In this document: one piece after another, positions 16,945-25,802 of the stretch
How the letters are laid out: each line of letters begins with the position of its first letter
How positions within the stretch are numbered: the stretch's first letter is position 1
Source of the DNA: Zobellia barbeyronii
Lineage (GTDB): Bacteria; Bacteroidota; Bacteroidia; Flavobacteriales; Flavobacteriaceae
Reading direction: 5' to 3'
Assembly (NCBI RefSeq): GCF_018603515.1
Contig: NZ_JACATN010000004.1
Location: 248,001 to 312,000 of the forward strand
Length of the DNA: 64,000 nt
Made by a program: the position numbers and the translations under genes
The notes under the pieces: generated by a model
Database searches by the model: none
What the model was told of the DNA's origin: nothing
The model's input: only the letters and a program-made list of their open reading frames with translations

Positions 16945-16974
16945 TAGATTCAATTTAAAATAACACCATTACAA

Positions 16975-18015
16975 ATGAAAAAAGTAGTAACCTTTGGAGA
17001 AATAATGTTGCGTTTAGCACCTCCTGGATTTTTGAGATTTTCACAGACTAATACTTTTGATGTTGTTTACGGCGGCGGTGAGTCCAACGTAGCAGTATCT
17101 TTAGCAAATTACGGCGTTCCCGTAGATTTCGTAACTCGTTTACCAAAGAATGATATTGGTGACTGTGCGTTAATGGAAATGCGTAAAAGAGGCGTAGGAA
17201 CAGACAAAATAGTTTATGGTGGTGACCGTCTAGGTATTTATTTTCTAGAAACTGGTGCTGTCTCTCGTGGATCTAAAGTTGTTTATGACCGTGCACATTC
17301 TGCTATTGCAGAAATTGAATCGGGAATGATCGATTGGGATGCTGTTTTTGAAGGTGTAGAATGGTTTCATTGGACGGGTATTACTCCTGCCATCTCTCAA
17401 GGTGCTGCAGATGTTTGTTTGGAAGCTGTTAAAGCTGCCAGCGCAAAAGGTATTACTATTTCAACAGATTTAAATTACAGAGCTAAGCTTTGGAATTACG
17501 GTGGAGATAGAGAAACTATTATGACTGAGCTTACTTCTTATTGTGATATCATCTTAGGGAACGAAGAAGATGCTGAAAAGCACTTTGGTATTCACCCAGA
17601 AGGTTTAGATGTTCATAAAGATGGGCATGATGTTAAGGCAGAAGCTTTCTTATCTGTATGTAAGCAGATGATGAAGAAATTCCCTAAAGCTAAAAAAGTA
17701 ATTACAACCTTAAGAGGTTCTATTTCTGCTTCGCACAACACTTGGGCTGGAGTATTATGGGATGGTTCTAAAATGTTCGAAACACGTCAATATCAAATTA
17801 CAGATATCGTGGATCGTGTTGGTGGTGGTGATTCTTTCATGGGTGGATTAATCTACGGATTATTGAAATACCCAGAAGATGATCAAAACGCATTGGATTT
17901 TGCTGTAGCTGCATCTTGTTTGAAACACACTATAAAAGGTGATGCCAACTTGGCAACGGTTAGCGAGGTAGAAAAACTAATGGGCGGTGACGCTTCTGGA
18001 AGAGTAGCTCGTTAA
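16975..18015 (+). CDS. kdgK: 2-keto-3-deoxygluconate kinase
   Basis: PfkB-family sugar kinase of 346 residues that phosphorylates KDG to KDPG with ATP. The substrate-binding signature YGGGESNVAVSLANYG lies near residues 32-47. The ATP/anion-hole signature reads DRVGGGDSF with catalytic base D286; GGGD replaces the commoner GAGD, as seen in some KDG kinases. It is the first gene of a three-gene run with pfk (20-bp gap) and kdgA, and is divergent from a LacI-type repressor with two operators in between. The assignment is supported by the alginate context and the adjacent KDPG aldolase. Confidence 0.92.
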   Translation: MKKVVTFGEIMLRLAPPGFLRFSQTNTFDVVYGGGESNVAVSLANYGVPVDFVTRLPKNDIGDCALMEMRKRGVGTDKIVYGGDRLGIYFLETGAVSRGSKVVYDRAHSAIAEIESGMIDWDAVFEGVEWFHWTGITPAISQGAADVCLEAVKAASAKGITISTDLNYRAKLWNYGGDRETIMTELTSYCDIILGNEEDAEKHFGIHPEGLDVHKDGHDVKAEAFLSVCKQMMKKFPKAKKVITTLRGSISASHNTWAGVLWDGSKMFETRQYQITDIVDRVGGGDSFMGGLIYGLLKYPEDDQNALDFAVAASCLKHTIKGDANLATVSEVEKLMGGDASGRVAR

Positions 18016-18035
18016 TTTTTAAAACCAAAAAAAAG

Positions 18036-19259
18036 ATGGCTCCTAAAAAATCGATATTACTTTTTTGTGGTGGTGGTCCCGCACCGGGTATCAACGCTGT
18101 TATTAGTACGGTAGCAAAAATCTTTCTTAAAGATGGCTATCGTGTACTTGGCCTTCATGAAGGGTTCAAAGGTATTTTCTCTGAAGAACCACAAATAAAG
18201 GAATTCGATTTTGCACATGCCGATCGTATTTTTAGTCGTGGTGGATCTACTCTAATTATGAGTAGGTTTAAACCAAAGGATGAAAAAATAAATACGAAAC
18301 TTTTTTCCGATAATAATGTAAAACTATTAGTCAGTATAGGCGGTGATGACACCGCCTCTACGGCTAACAGGATTACTGGGTATTTAACCAAGGAGAATAT
18401 TTTTATTTCAAATATTCACGTTCCAAAAACTATAGATAACGATTTGCCCCTACCCGACCGAAACCCAACTTTTGGATTTCATTCGGCAAAGGACGAAGGC
18501 GTGCGTATTGGTAATACCACATACGAAGACGCCCGCACCAGCCAAAACTGGTTCGTCATGTCTACTATGGGACGCTCTGCGGGTCATTTGGCATTTGGTA
18601 TTGCTACCAGTTGTCATTTCCCTATGGTGGTCATTCCCGAAATGTTCAACAACACCGCTATCACTTTTGATAAGGTAGTGCGGTTGATTATTTCATCCAT
18701 CGTAAAAAGAAAAATAGAAAATATAAATTATGGTGTGGCGCTCGTAAGCGAAGGTGTTTTTCATATTATGCCAGATAGCGAGCTTGACCATTGTGGTATT
18801 AATTTTACCTATGATGACCATGGCCACCCAGAATTGGGTAATGTGAGTAAATCTCATATTTTTAATATGTTGGTCCAGTCCAAACTAAAAGAATTGGGCA
18901 TTAATATAAAAAGTAGACCGGTAGAGCTGGGTTATGAACTCAGATGTTGCAGGCCTATTGGTTTTGACTTGACCCTTTGTACCCTTTTAGGACTTGGTGT
19001 TAAAAAACTATTTGACCAAGGTATTAGTGGTTGTATCGTTACGGCAAATTCCCGTGGTGAAGTAACTCCATTGTTTTTAGAGGATATACAAGGAGAGGAT
19101 GGCAAGATAGCCCCTCGCCTAGTAAATATAGACTCTGAATTCGCTAAACTTTTCTTTCAGAATATGCACTATATTCAGGAAAGCGATTACGAAGCAGCAA
19201 AAGCATATCTTCCGGATCCGGAAAGATATGATTTCAATAAAATTTTATCAGAACAATAA
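18036..19259 (+). CDS. 6-phosphofructokinase family, pyrophosphate-type signatures
   Basis: Phosphofructokinase of the PfkA superfamily, 407 residues. The N-terminal GGGPAPGIN binds the phosphoryl donor. Two specificity positions match pyrophosphate-dependent enzymes: GGDDT at residues 102-106, where ATP enzymes have GGDGS, and PKTIDND at 130-136, where ATP enzymes have PGTIDND. D134 would be the catalytic base. It lies between kdgK and kdgA with short gaps (20 and 7 bp). Because the Entner-Doudoroff route from KDG does not use phosphofructokinase, the likely job is the reversible step in the gluconeogenic direction, giving fructose 6-phosphate and pyrophosphate from fructose 1,6-bisphosphate (inference). 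Another sugar-phosphate substrate remains possible. Confidence 0.82.
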   Translation: MAPKKSILLFCGGGPAPGINAVISTVAKIFLKDGYRVLGLHEGFKGIFSEEPQIKEFDFAHADRIFSRGGSTLIMSRFKPKDEKINTKLFSDNNVKLLVSIGGDDTASTANRITGYLTKENIFISNIHVPKTIDNDLPLPDRNPTFGFHSAKDEGVRIGNTTYEDARTSQNWFVMSTMGRSAGHLAFGIATSCHFPMVVIPEMFNNTAITFDKVVRLIISSIVKRKIENINYGVALVSEGVFHIMPDSELDHCGINFTYDDHGHPELGNVSKSHIFNMLVQSKLKELGINIKSRPVELGYELRCCRPIGFDLTLCTLLGLGVKKLFDQGISGCIVTANSRGEVTPLFLEDIQGEDGKIAPRLVNIDSEFAKLFFQNMHYIQESDYEAAKAYLPDPERYDFNKILSEQ

Positions 19260-19266
19260 AAACATT

Positions 19267-19935
19267 ATGGCACAGTATTCAAGAATAGAAGTAGCAAACG
19301 TAATGAAGGAAAACGGTATGGTTCCTTTGTTTTATCACCCAGACGTTGAATTGGGTAAAAAAATCTTACAAGCCTGTTATGATGGTGGTTCCAGATTAAT
19401 GGAGTTTACAGCTCGTGGCGATTTCGCTTTCGAAGTTTTTTCTGAATTGAATAAATACGCAATCAAAAACCTTCCAGGTATGATTATGGGTGTAGGTTCT
19501 ATTACAGATGCTGCAGCTGCTTCATTTTACATGCAGATGGGTGCCAATTTTATCGTGACTCCTTCTTTAAGAGAAGATATCGCAGTGGTTTGTAACCGTA
19601 GAAAAGTATTATGGTCACCTGGGTGTGGATCTTTAACCGAAATCAACAATGCTGAAGAGCTAGGATGTGAAATCGTGAAGTTGTTTCCTGGAGATCTTTA
19701 CGGACCTGGTTTCGTAAAAGGAATTAAAGGACCTCAACCTTGGACAAGTATTATGCCTACAGGTGGTGTTAGTACAGATGAGGCTAACCTAAAAGGTTGG
19801 TTTGATGCTGGTGTAACATGTGTTGGAATGGGTTCTAAACTTATTAGCAAAGAAATTTTAGCCAACAAAGATTACGCTGGATTAGAAACTAAAGTTCGTG
19901 AGACTTTAGCTTTAATCAAGAGATTAAGAAGCTAA
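19267..19935 (+). CDS. kdgA: KDPG (2-keto-3-deoxy-6-phosphogluconate) aldolase
   Basis: Class I aldolase of the KDPG/KHG family, 222 residues from the ATG at 19267, which lies 7 bp after the pfk stop. An in-frame ATG at 19228 would overlap pfk and is not favoured. E46 (in LMEFTARG) and the Schiff-base lysine K138 (in VKLFPGD) occupy the family's active-site positions, and SPGCGS and the phosphate-binding MPTGGV are intact. The enzyme splits KDPG into pyruvate and glyceraldehyde 3-phosphate, the last step of alginate breakdown here. A strong terminator follows, closing the kdgK-pfk-kdgA unit. Confidence 0.93.
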   Translation: MAQYSRIEVANVMKENGMVPLFYHPDVELGKKILQACYDGGSRLMEFTARGDFAFEVFSELNKYAIKNLPGMIMGVGSITDAAAASFYMQMGANFIVTPSLREDIAVVCNRRKVLWSPGCGSLTEINNAEELGCEIVKLFPGDLYGPGFVKGIKGPQPWTSIMPTGGVSTDEANLKGWFDAGVTCVGMGSKLISKEILANKDYAGLETKVRETLALIKRLRS

Positions 19936-19979
19936 GACATCTTTGTCACCAACCAGTGGCGTATATATAATATTTACTA

Positions 19980-20018
19980 GCCGCCTACTTAGGTCTATCC
20001 CAAGTAGGCGGCTTTTTT
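19980..20018 (+). terminator. Intrinsic terminator after kdgA
   Basis: Perfect 11-bp stem GCCGCCTACTT (19980-19990) / AAGTAGGCGGC (20002-20012) with an 11-nt loop and six T. It marks the right end of the alginate locus. Confidence 0.92.
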
Positions 20019-20284
20019 ATTTCCTGACGTTACAGATTACAAGAGCACAAAAGCTGTAATTAGCTCTTTTCCTTCGAGATAAAACACCCCTTTTTTACTA
20101 TTCTTTCTTCTATCCTAAATTGGTGTATTACTTACTAAAACACTTCTCCCCCTTGCTATAACGGCATTTTTAAATTTAATGGAGTTAAGCTTATCAACTG
20201 ATTTTCCAGACCTTTATATTAAATGATACAAATAGAGTATTGTATCAAGAACAATCTAATATTAATTATAAAAACCATAGAAAT

Positions 20285-20446
20285 ATGTTACGCTGGACAG
20301 TTATATTTATCGTATTAGCCATCATCGCAGGAATCTTCGGATTTGGAGGAATTGCTGCTGGGGCCGCTAGTATTGCAAAAATCTTATTCTTTATTTTCAT
20401 TGTACTTTTCATAATCAGTTTGATTATGGGACGCAAGAAAATTTAA
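20285..20446 (+). CDS. DUF1328 small membrane protein
   Basis: Protein of 53 residues starting [16 protein letters not shown], with two hydrophobic segments separated by a Gly/Ala-rich turn ([15 protein letters not shown]) and ending in GRKKI. This is the pattern of the DUF1328 (YtjA/UPF0391) inner-membrane proteins, which often lie near CsbD-type stress proteins, as here. The start at 20285 matches the family's N terminus; longer in-frame extension upstream has no membrane character. Function is unknown. A terminator follows at 20480. Confidence 0.85.
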   Translation: MLRWTVIFIVLAIIAGIFGFGGIAAGAASIAKILFFIFIVLFIISLIMGRKKI

Positions 20447-20479
20447 GGCCGATTATCATATAAATTTTACAGTTACAAA

Positions 20480-20508
20480 GGATGGCAGAAACGCCATCCC
20501 TTTTTTTT
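20480..20508 (+). terminator. Intrinsic terminator after DUF1328 gene
   Basis: 7-bp stem GGATGGC (20480-20486) / GCCATCC (20493-20499), loop AGAAAC, then eight T (20501-20508). Confidence 0.85.
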
Positions 20509-20528
20509 CACACTAAAAATATACACTT

Positions 20529-20849
20529 ATGAACGATGCATATGCCAAGCATGAAAAAGATGCTATAGATGAATTTGAAAAAAAAGGATACATAGCCAGA
20601 TATCGATACGAAAATGACCTATTAATTAATCTGGAAACACATAAAAACTATAAACCTGCAGATATTACAATTGTAAAAGAATTCAGGTACGAAGGTATGA
20701 GCAATCCCGATGACCTTTCTATTCTATACATAATTGAAACTAATGACGGCTCAAAAGGCACCTTTCTAATGGCCTATGGACCGTCTGCTGATACAGACAC
20801 TGCTTTGTTCTTTAAGAACGTACCGGATGAAAATTATCATAGAAAATAA
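20529..20849 (+). CDS. Small conserved hypothetical protein (106 aa)
   Basis: Soluble acidic protein of 106 residues with a YIARYRYEN beta-strand, the motif EFRYEGMSNPDDLSILYIIE and a C-terminal GTFLMAYGPSAD. It resembles a family of about 100-residue Bacteroidota proteins that databases often call phosphoribosylpyrophosphate synthetase; nothing in the sequence supports that enzyme activity, and the true function is unknown. It lies among small stress-related genes and has terminators on both sides. Confidence 0.7.
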   Translation: MNDAYAKHEKDAIDEFEKKGYIARYRYENDLLINLETHKNYKPADITIVKEFRYEGMSNPDDLSILYIIETNDGSKGTFLMAYGPSADTDTALFFKNVPDENYHRK

Positions 20850-20854
20850 CAACA

Positions 20855-20886
20855 AAAAAGCCCGAACATTACTGCTCGGGCTTTTT
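20855..20886. terminator. Bidirectional intrinsic terminator
   Basis: 11-bp stem AAAAAGCCCGA (20855-20865) / TCGGGCTTTTT (20876-20886) with a 10-nt loop. It serves the 106-residue gene and the convergent CsbD gene. Confidence 0.88.
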
Positions 20887-20910
20887 GTTTAGATTGGTAT
20901 TGATTTTATT

Positions 20911-21096
20911 CTACCAGCTTGCAATTTCTTCTTGCAATTCTTCTTTTCCCTTACCGACTTTTTCTTGTACTCTACCCATCATCTCATCAAACTTTCCTTC
21001 CGTGTAGGTTACATCATCATCTGTTAAATTTCCGTATTTCTGTTTAAGTTTACCTTTTACTTGGTTCCACTTACCTTCTAATTGTTCCTGATTCAT
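20911..21096 (-). CDS. CsbD family stress protein
   Basis: Protein of 61 residues, highly charged. The start MNQEQLEGKWNQVKGKLKQK and the later TYTEGKFDEMMGRVQEK, KGKEELQEE are typical of the CsbD family. The start at 21096 fits the family N terminus (a longer in-frame start at 21132 adds 12 unlike residues). CsbD-type proteins are induced in general stress in several bacteria; the role is not known. The gene shares a bidirectional terminator with its convergent neighbour. Confidence 0.9.
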   Translation of the reverse strand: MNQEQLEGKWNQVKGKLKQKYGNLTDDDVTYTEGKFDEMMGRVQEKVGKGKEELQEEIASW

Positions 21097-21198
21097 TTTA
21101 TTTATTTTTGTGATTAAACATCTTTTTATCAATACTTAAAATTAAGAATGAATTACCCCACTCTTTAATCTTAAAAAATAGATTTTTGCTCTTAAAAA

Positions 21199-21609
21199 TT
21201 AATTGTATGGTTTCTCGATTCCAGCACTATCGTCATCCATGAATTTTACAAAATCAGACGGATTTTGAATAGGAATAAATCGGTCTCCTTTTATAACAAC
21301 AGGGAAAGCTAAGGTTGAAGGCGATTTCTCTAAAACTCGCAACCAATCATGTTCGTCTAAGTCTACTTTCTTATTTCCGTATATCTCCTTAAAAACGGGA
21401 TGGTCTTGATTTACCAGACTTCCTATAGACCCGTTCATGCCTTGAGCTATCTCCGCCCATTGTGTGCCCGTTACTTTTGTTTTTGATATATCTATTGCCA
21501 GAACAGCTTCATCGGCAGCCTCAACGTAAGCATACGTTTGCTTACCTATTGAATTCTCCGAATTGTAGTATAATGTTATTTTCTTTTTATCTTTTGATAT
21601 AACTCCCAT
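21199..21609 (-). CDS. ArsC/Spx-like thioredoxin-fold protein without active-site cysteine
   Basis: Protein of 136 residues with a thioredoxin-like layout: N-terminal strand KKITLYYNSEN, a helical middle, and a C-terminal TLAFPVVIKGDRFIPI that matches the RPIVVKG strand region of arsenate reductase (ArsC)/Spx relatives. The place where ArsC has its catalytic Cys (after the first strand) reads NSENSIGKQ, and the whole protein contains no cysteine. It therefore cannot be a thiol reductase; a binding or regulatory role is possible. The next gene upstream on the strand is the AsmA-like gene, 88 bp away. Confidence 0.65.
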   Translation of the reverse strand: MGVISKDKKKITLYYNSENSIGKQTYAYVEAADEAVLAIDISKTKVTGTQWAEIAQGMNGSIGSLVNQDHPVFKEIYGNKKVDLDEHDWLRVLEKSPSTLAFPVVIKGDRFIPIQNPSDFVKFMDDDSAGIEKPYN

Positions 21610-21697
21610 ATTCTTAAATTTTAGTTCATGTATTACTATAATGAAACTAAGCGTTATACCGGAGATTCATTACCTCTAAAAAATTAATTTTTACTCT

Positions 21698-23266
21698 TTA
21701 CTTCTTTCCGTTTCCTATAATGGTAGAAGTTAAACCATCGCCTACATTTAGCCAGAGGTAATTAAAAAATGATTTTGTTGGGTCTCTTTCAGCTTTAATA
21801 CCTCCATAGCGGTATCCATTTTCATCGGTATTAGAACCATCGTTTACAAACAAACTTCCAATGGCGGTCAAAAGCTTATTAATGCGTAAACGGTCTTTCT
21901 TTAAAACTGAAAATTTAAAATCTTCATATTTCATTTTCATATCTCCGGAAGAGGATATGGAATTACCGCTTATCGTAAAATAGAGCTCCTGTATTTCGCC
22001 TTTTGCCCGCACCCTTAAATTGGATTCAAGAAAAGAGTTTATGTTTTTAGAATGAAAGTTCTTAACAGTTCCCGAAGCGGTAAACGCATCTGATTCCTTT
22101 TTAGCATTAAAAGACCAGTTCAACGTTATGGGAGCTTCCCCCATTAATAGCGCCTTTGCTGTAACCGATGTTTTTTCATTCTTTTCTGGTACATTCTGAA
22201 TCTCAAGAATTTCAGCATGAACATCATCAAAAATAATTTTACCAGGTGATGTTTCTCTATTTACCCGTTCACTATAAGCAATATAACTATCGCTAATCTC
22301 TACTTTGGGTATATCTAATTGTATGGGCAGTTTACGAAGTGCTTCACTATATAATTTCTTCCTTTCCGTATCATCCGGTAATAGTTTATCTCGGTACATT
22401 TCAAGTGTAGCACCTTTGATCTTTCCTGTTCCCGTACTTACCCATAGTTTTTTTTGAATGATACCGAAGTCTATATGTTCAAAACTGACTTCCGGGATTT
22501 GTAAATCTATATAATCACGCTCTTTGTGTAGATGCCAAGATAATTTGGTCTTACTGTATTTTGATTTTATTTTTAAGTCTGAAATAGTAATATCGCCTTC
22601 ATCAACTTTCACTTTACCAGCTTTCAGGGATTCATACGGACCTAAATCTGCATAAAGAGAAGTTCCCTCAAACTTGAAGGAACCATAAGCAACCGGAATT
22701 TTTGAATTGATGAGTGAATCATTAGTGGTAACATTATCTATTTTAATATTCACGGAATCTAACTTCATGGCCAGACTATCATTATCACCTTTTAAAAGGG
22801 TTACATCACCGTTTGCCACATTTATCTCATCAATATAAATTTGCTTTAAAAGGCCAATCTTATTACTATCTGTTTGAGAAGTATCAGTCTGTTTTTCTTT
22901 CAAATAAGACTTTAATATTGGCTTTTCTATATTTAAACTTTTTAATGCTATTTTCTTATTGAAAAGAAACTGCCAATACCCCAAACCAATCACTTCCAAA
23001 GAGCCTATTTGCAATCTTGTTACTTGCTTTAAGGAGTCTACTGCTCGCACTCTGAAATCTATAGTTTTGAACTTCGCAGTTCCGGTCAAGACGTTCACGT
23101 CAATAAGTTTATACTCCAGTTGCATATGAGACGGTAATTTGGTTTCCACAAAATTGGCTATGGACTTTTTAGCCATTAACTGGACACTAAGCATTAATAG
23201 TGCTGCAACGATTAGCAGCCCCAAAAAAACTCTGAAAATAATTTTTCCTATTCTCTGTAAATGCAT
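21698..23266 (-). CDS. AsmA/DUF748-like envelope protein
   Basis: Protein of 522 residues with one N-terminal transmembrane anchor (about residues 10-30) and a long, mostly beta-stranded remainder with many short amphipathic repeats. This is the look of AsmA/DUF748-type proteins, which span or line the periplasm and are linked to outer-membrane lipid homeostasis. The C terminus holds an AsmA-like region with VRAKGEIQELYFTISG. No catalytic motif is seen. Family assignment is moderate; the exact subfamily is not certain. Confidence 0.65.
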   Translation of the reverse strand: MHLQRIGKIIFRVFLGLLIVAALLMLSVQLMAKKSIANFVETKLPSHMQLEYKLIDVNVLTGTAKFKTIDFRVRAVDSLKQVTRLQIGSLEVIGLGYWQFLFNKKIALKSLNIEKPILKSYLKEKQTDTSQTDSNKIGLLKQIYIDEINVANGDVTLLKGDNDSLAMKLDSVNIKIDNVTTNDSLINSKIPVAYGSFKFEGTSLYADLGPYESLKAGKVKVDEGDITISDLKIKSKYSKTKLSWHLHKERDYIDLQIPEVSFEHIDFGIIQKKLWVSTGTGKIKGATLEMYRDKLLPDDTERKKLYSEALRKLPIQLDIPKVEISDSYIAYSERVNRETSPGKIIFDDVHAEILEIQNVPEKNEKTSVTAKALLMGEAPITLNWSFNAKKESDAFTASGTVKNFHSKNINSFLESNLRVRAKGEIQELYFTISGNSISSSGDMKMKYEDFKFSVLKKDRLRINKLLTAIGSLFVNDGSNTDENGYRYGGIKAERDPTKSFFNYLWLNVGDGLTSTIIGNGKK

Positions 23267-23436
23267 TGTTTGTATTTATCTTTAAGGAACGGTAACTACA
23301 TGCTACCCTTAATATTTAAAATTGGCCCTTTAAACCCTAAAATAGGTGTGTTTTCCAATTTATATTTGACCGGTTAAGAAAAACGGTTTTCAGGAACCAA
23401 AGTGTTTTATAACTTATCCTCGCAATACTATTGCCA

Positions 23437-24060
23437 ATGCCCATTACTTCAATTTTAAATCGTCTTAAACTATTCATATTCTTTATGGCACTAGCACAAC
23501 TAAATGCCCAACATACAGTTCCAGAAACTATTTTAGAAGAAGCTAAAACGGCACTATCTCACTATCCGGAATTAAAGGATACACCTATAACTTTTAAAAT
23601 CATAAAGAATATAAAACAATCTACGATGAGGGCCCAGCCTGTAATAGGCACCCTTTTTAAATCGAAGAAAAAGCGGGCATATGTAATTTTAATAAGTGAA
23701 AAAATAAAGATTTCAGATGAAGTGTTTTTGACCAAAGACGTACCAAAAGGTATTATGATCGGTTGGCTTGGTCATGAGCTAGGCCACGTAATAGATTATA
23801 GCCACAGGAGCTCATTAAACCTCATTTGGTTTGGAATGAAATACTATTTTTCTGGATCATATATTAAAGAAGCGGAGCGTGCAGCAGATACCTACGCCGT
23901 AACCCATGGCATGCACGATTACATTTTGCAGACCAAGCGCTTTATTTTGGACCATGCCAAAATAGATGAGAAATACAAAGAACGTATCCGTCGTTATTAC
24001 CTTTCTCCGGAAGAGATTATGGATGTTGTTAAGCAGCATGAAACAACTAACAAAAAATAG
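23437..24060 (+). CDS. Secreted zinc metallopeptidase-like protein
   Basis: Protein of 207 residues from the ATG at 23437 (an in-frame TTG lies two codons earlier). A signal peptide ends near LNAQ. The zinc-binding motif HELGHVIDY is followed about 35 residues later by KEAERAADTYAV, which supplies the third ligand Glu and the E..AD pattern of M48-like or related gluzincins. The protein is thus probably periplasmic and proteolytic. It does not have the membrane helices of HtpX. Substrate unknown. Confidence 0.72.
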   Translation: MPITSILNRLKLFIFFMALAQLNAQHTVPETILEEAKTALSHYPELKDTPITFKIIKNIKQSTMRAQPVIGTLFKSKKKRAYVILISEKIKISDEVFLTKDVPKGIMIGWLGHELGHVIDYSHRSSLNLIWFGMKYYFSGSYIKEAERAADTYAVTHGMHDYILQTKRFILDHAKIDEKYKERIRRYYLSPEEIMDVVKQHETTNKK

Positions 24061-24091
24061 ATAGGTTTAATTAAAAATGAGAATCAGGCCT

Positions 24092-25618
24092 TTACTCATT
24101 TACAAAGGCTTCCCATTCCTTAAACTTCTCTTCTCCCATTACACGTTCCATTTTTACCTGTCCGCCTTTTTTCTTATTCTTACCGTTCCAGTCATGAAAT
24201 ACAGAAGGTAATACAGAAACGACTTTCACTCCCTTTAACGCTTTTGAACGGGCTACTTTATAGTTTTTATTAGCATTCTTAAGAGATTCATCTAACGCTT
24301 TGGCTAGTTCCTCATCATCTATTTTGTCTTCCGTACCTAAATACCAACAGTGATAAAACTCTCCGTCAATTCTCTTGGCACACAAGGTATATTCAGGAAT
24401 ACGGATACCAAATTTCTCTTCTAGTTCCTGTACGCCATCATCCAATTTATTTACCGAAAGCTGAGAACCTACGGTATTCAAAAAGAATTTGGTTCTTCCT
24501 GTAATTTTTATTTCGGCGCGTTTTACATCGGTAAATTCAATGGTATCACCAATAAGGTAACGCCAAGCTCCTGAGACCGTACTTATGATAAGCACATAAT
24601 CTTGCCCTTCTTTTACTTCAGACAGTTTTAGAGCGGGTGCATCATCACTTAGTGAACCATCTTGCTGTATATACTCTGGTTCAAAAGGAACAAATTCAAA
24701 ATAGATACCTGAATCTGTTGAAAGCTGCATAGCATCTGTTTCTGGTCTGGCTTGAAATGCTACAAACCCCTCAGATGCCAAATAGGTATCTATAACCGTA
24801 ATTGGTTTACCTAATAAGGCATTAAAACTCTTTTTATAAGGGCCAAAAGCCACTCCTCCAGAAGTGTACACCTGTAAATTGGGCCAAATCTCATGAATGT
24901 TTTTAAGACCGTGATACTCAATTACCTTTTGCAACATTAGCTCAATCCAAGAAGGTATTCCGCTCAAAGCACCTATATCCCAATTGGCCGCTTCCTCGGC
25001 TATTTTCTGTACACGTTCATCCCAATCATCAATTTCTGCTATTTCTTCTCCGGGTTTATAATATCCCCTAAACCAGTTGGGAATATTACTAGCGCTTATA
25101 CCACTAATCTCACCTTCCTCATGACCTTCCACTTTATTTAAATCCGTAGAACTGCCCAGCATTAAAATACCAAGCTCAAAGAAATCTGGCGGTAAATCAA
25201 AATTGCTTAATGCAAACACCTGCTCAACTCCTGTTTTCCGGATGGCATCTATCATATCATCCGTTACAGGAATACGCTTACTAGTTTTGCCCGTAGTACC
25301 AGAACTTAACGCAAAATAATCTGGGGTGCCCGGCCATGTAACATCCTCTTCACCTTCATGCAATTTCTGCCACCACTCCTCATTAATCCGGTTATAGTCA
25401 AAATAAGGAATAGCCTTTGCAAAGGCATCCGCAGGACTTTCAGAATCTAGAATGTTCTTAAATTTATAATGTTTCCCAAAAGCGGTATTCTTTGCCTTTT
25501 TCAACAATTTCTCAAGTACCTCTTCCTGTTCCTTAACTGGGTTTTTATCTCCGGTTAACTTATCCCTGACATCTATAAATCCCTTTATGATATGTCCTAT
25601 AATCGGCGTGTGTTTCAT
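24092..25618 (-). CDS. GH3 auxin-responsive promoter family acyl-adenylating enzyme
   Basis: Protein of 508 residues similar to the bacterial branch of GH3 acyl-amido synthetases, members of the ANL adenylating superfamily. The phosphate-binding motif is YFALSSGTTGKTSKRIPVT, about residues 100-118. Further GH3 marks are VYTSGGVAFGPYKKSF and WRYLIGDTIEFTDV. In plants these enzymes join amino acids to acids such as auxin; the bacterial role is unknown. It stands alone, convergent with the metallopeptidase gene. Confidence 0.85.
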   Translation of the reverse strand: MKHTPIIGHIIKGFIDVRDKLTGDKNPVKEQEEVLEKLLKKAKNTAFGKHYKFKNILDSESPADAFAKAIPYFDYNRINEEWWQKLHEGEEDVTWPGTPDYFALSSGTTGKTSKRIPVTDDMIDAIRKTGVEQVFALSNFDLPPDFFELGILMLGSSTDLNKVEGHEEGEISGISASNIPNWFRGYYKPGEEIAEIDDWDERVQKIAEEAANWDIGALSGIPSWIELMLQKVIEYHGLKNIHEIWPNLQVYTSGGVAFGPYKKSFNALLGKPITVIDTYLASEGFVAFQARPETDAMQLSTDSGIYFEFVPFEPEYIQQDGSLSDDAPALKLSEVKEGQDYVLIISTVSGAWRYLIGDTIEFTDVKRAEIKITGRTKFFLNTVGSQLSVNKLDDGVQELEEKFGIRIPEYTLCAKRIDGEFYHCWYLGTEDKIDDEELAKALDESLKNANKNYKVARSKALKGVKVVSVLPSVFHDWNGKNKKKGGQVKMERVMGEEKFKEWEAFVNE

Positions 25619-25802
25619 AGTAACAAATATAATCCTTAAGTCAATAATTTCTGCACTTTATGGAAGGATTGGTTAACCCAAAACAGATTTTTTTAGACTC
25701 ATAAAAAGGAGGGTTAAAGCGCAAGTCTTGTCATAACGTTAAACTTTTTAATGTCCATCTTAGTTTGCTTAATTTTGCAGTTCAATCCCTCCACATTCGC
25801 AT

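Noticed and set aside
25670-25679. TGGTTAACCC, nearly the GntR operator box
   Set aside because: Single box with a mismatch in the ACCA half, no 13-bp partner, and upstream of an unrelated GH3-family gene.
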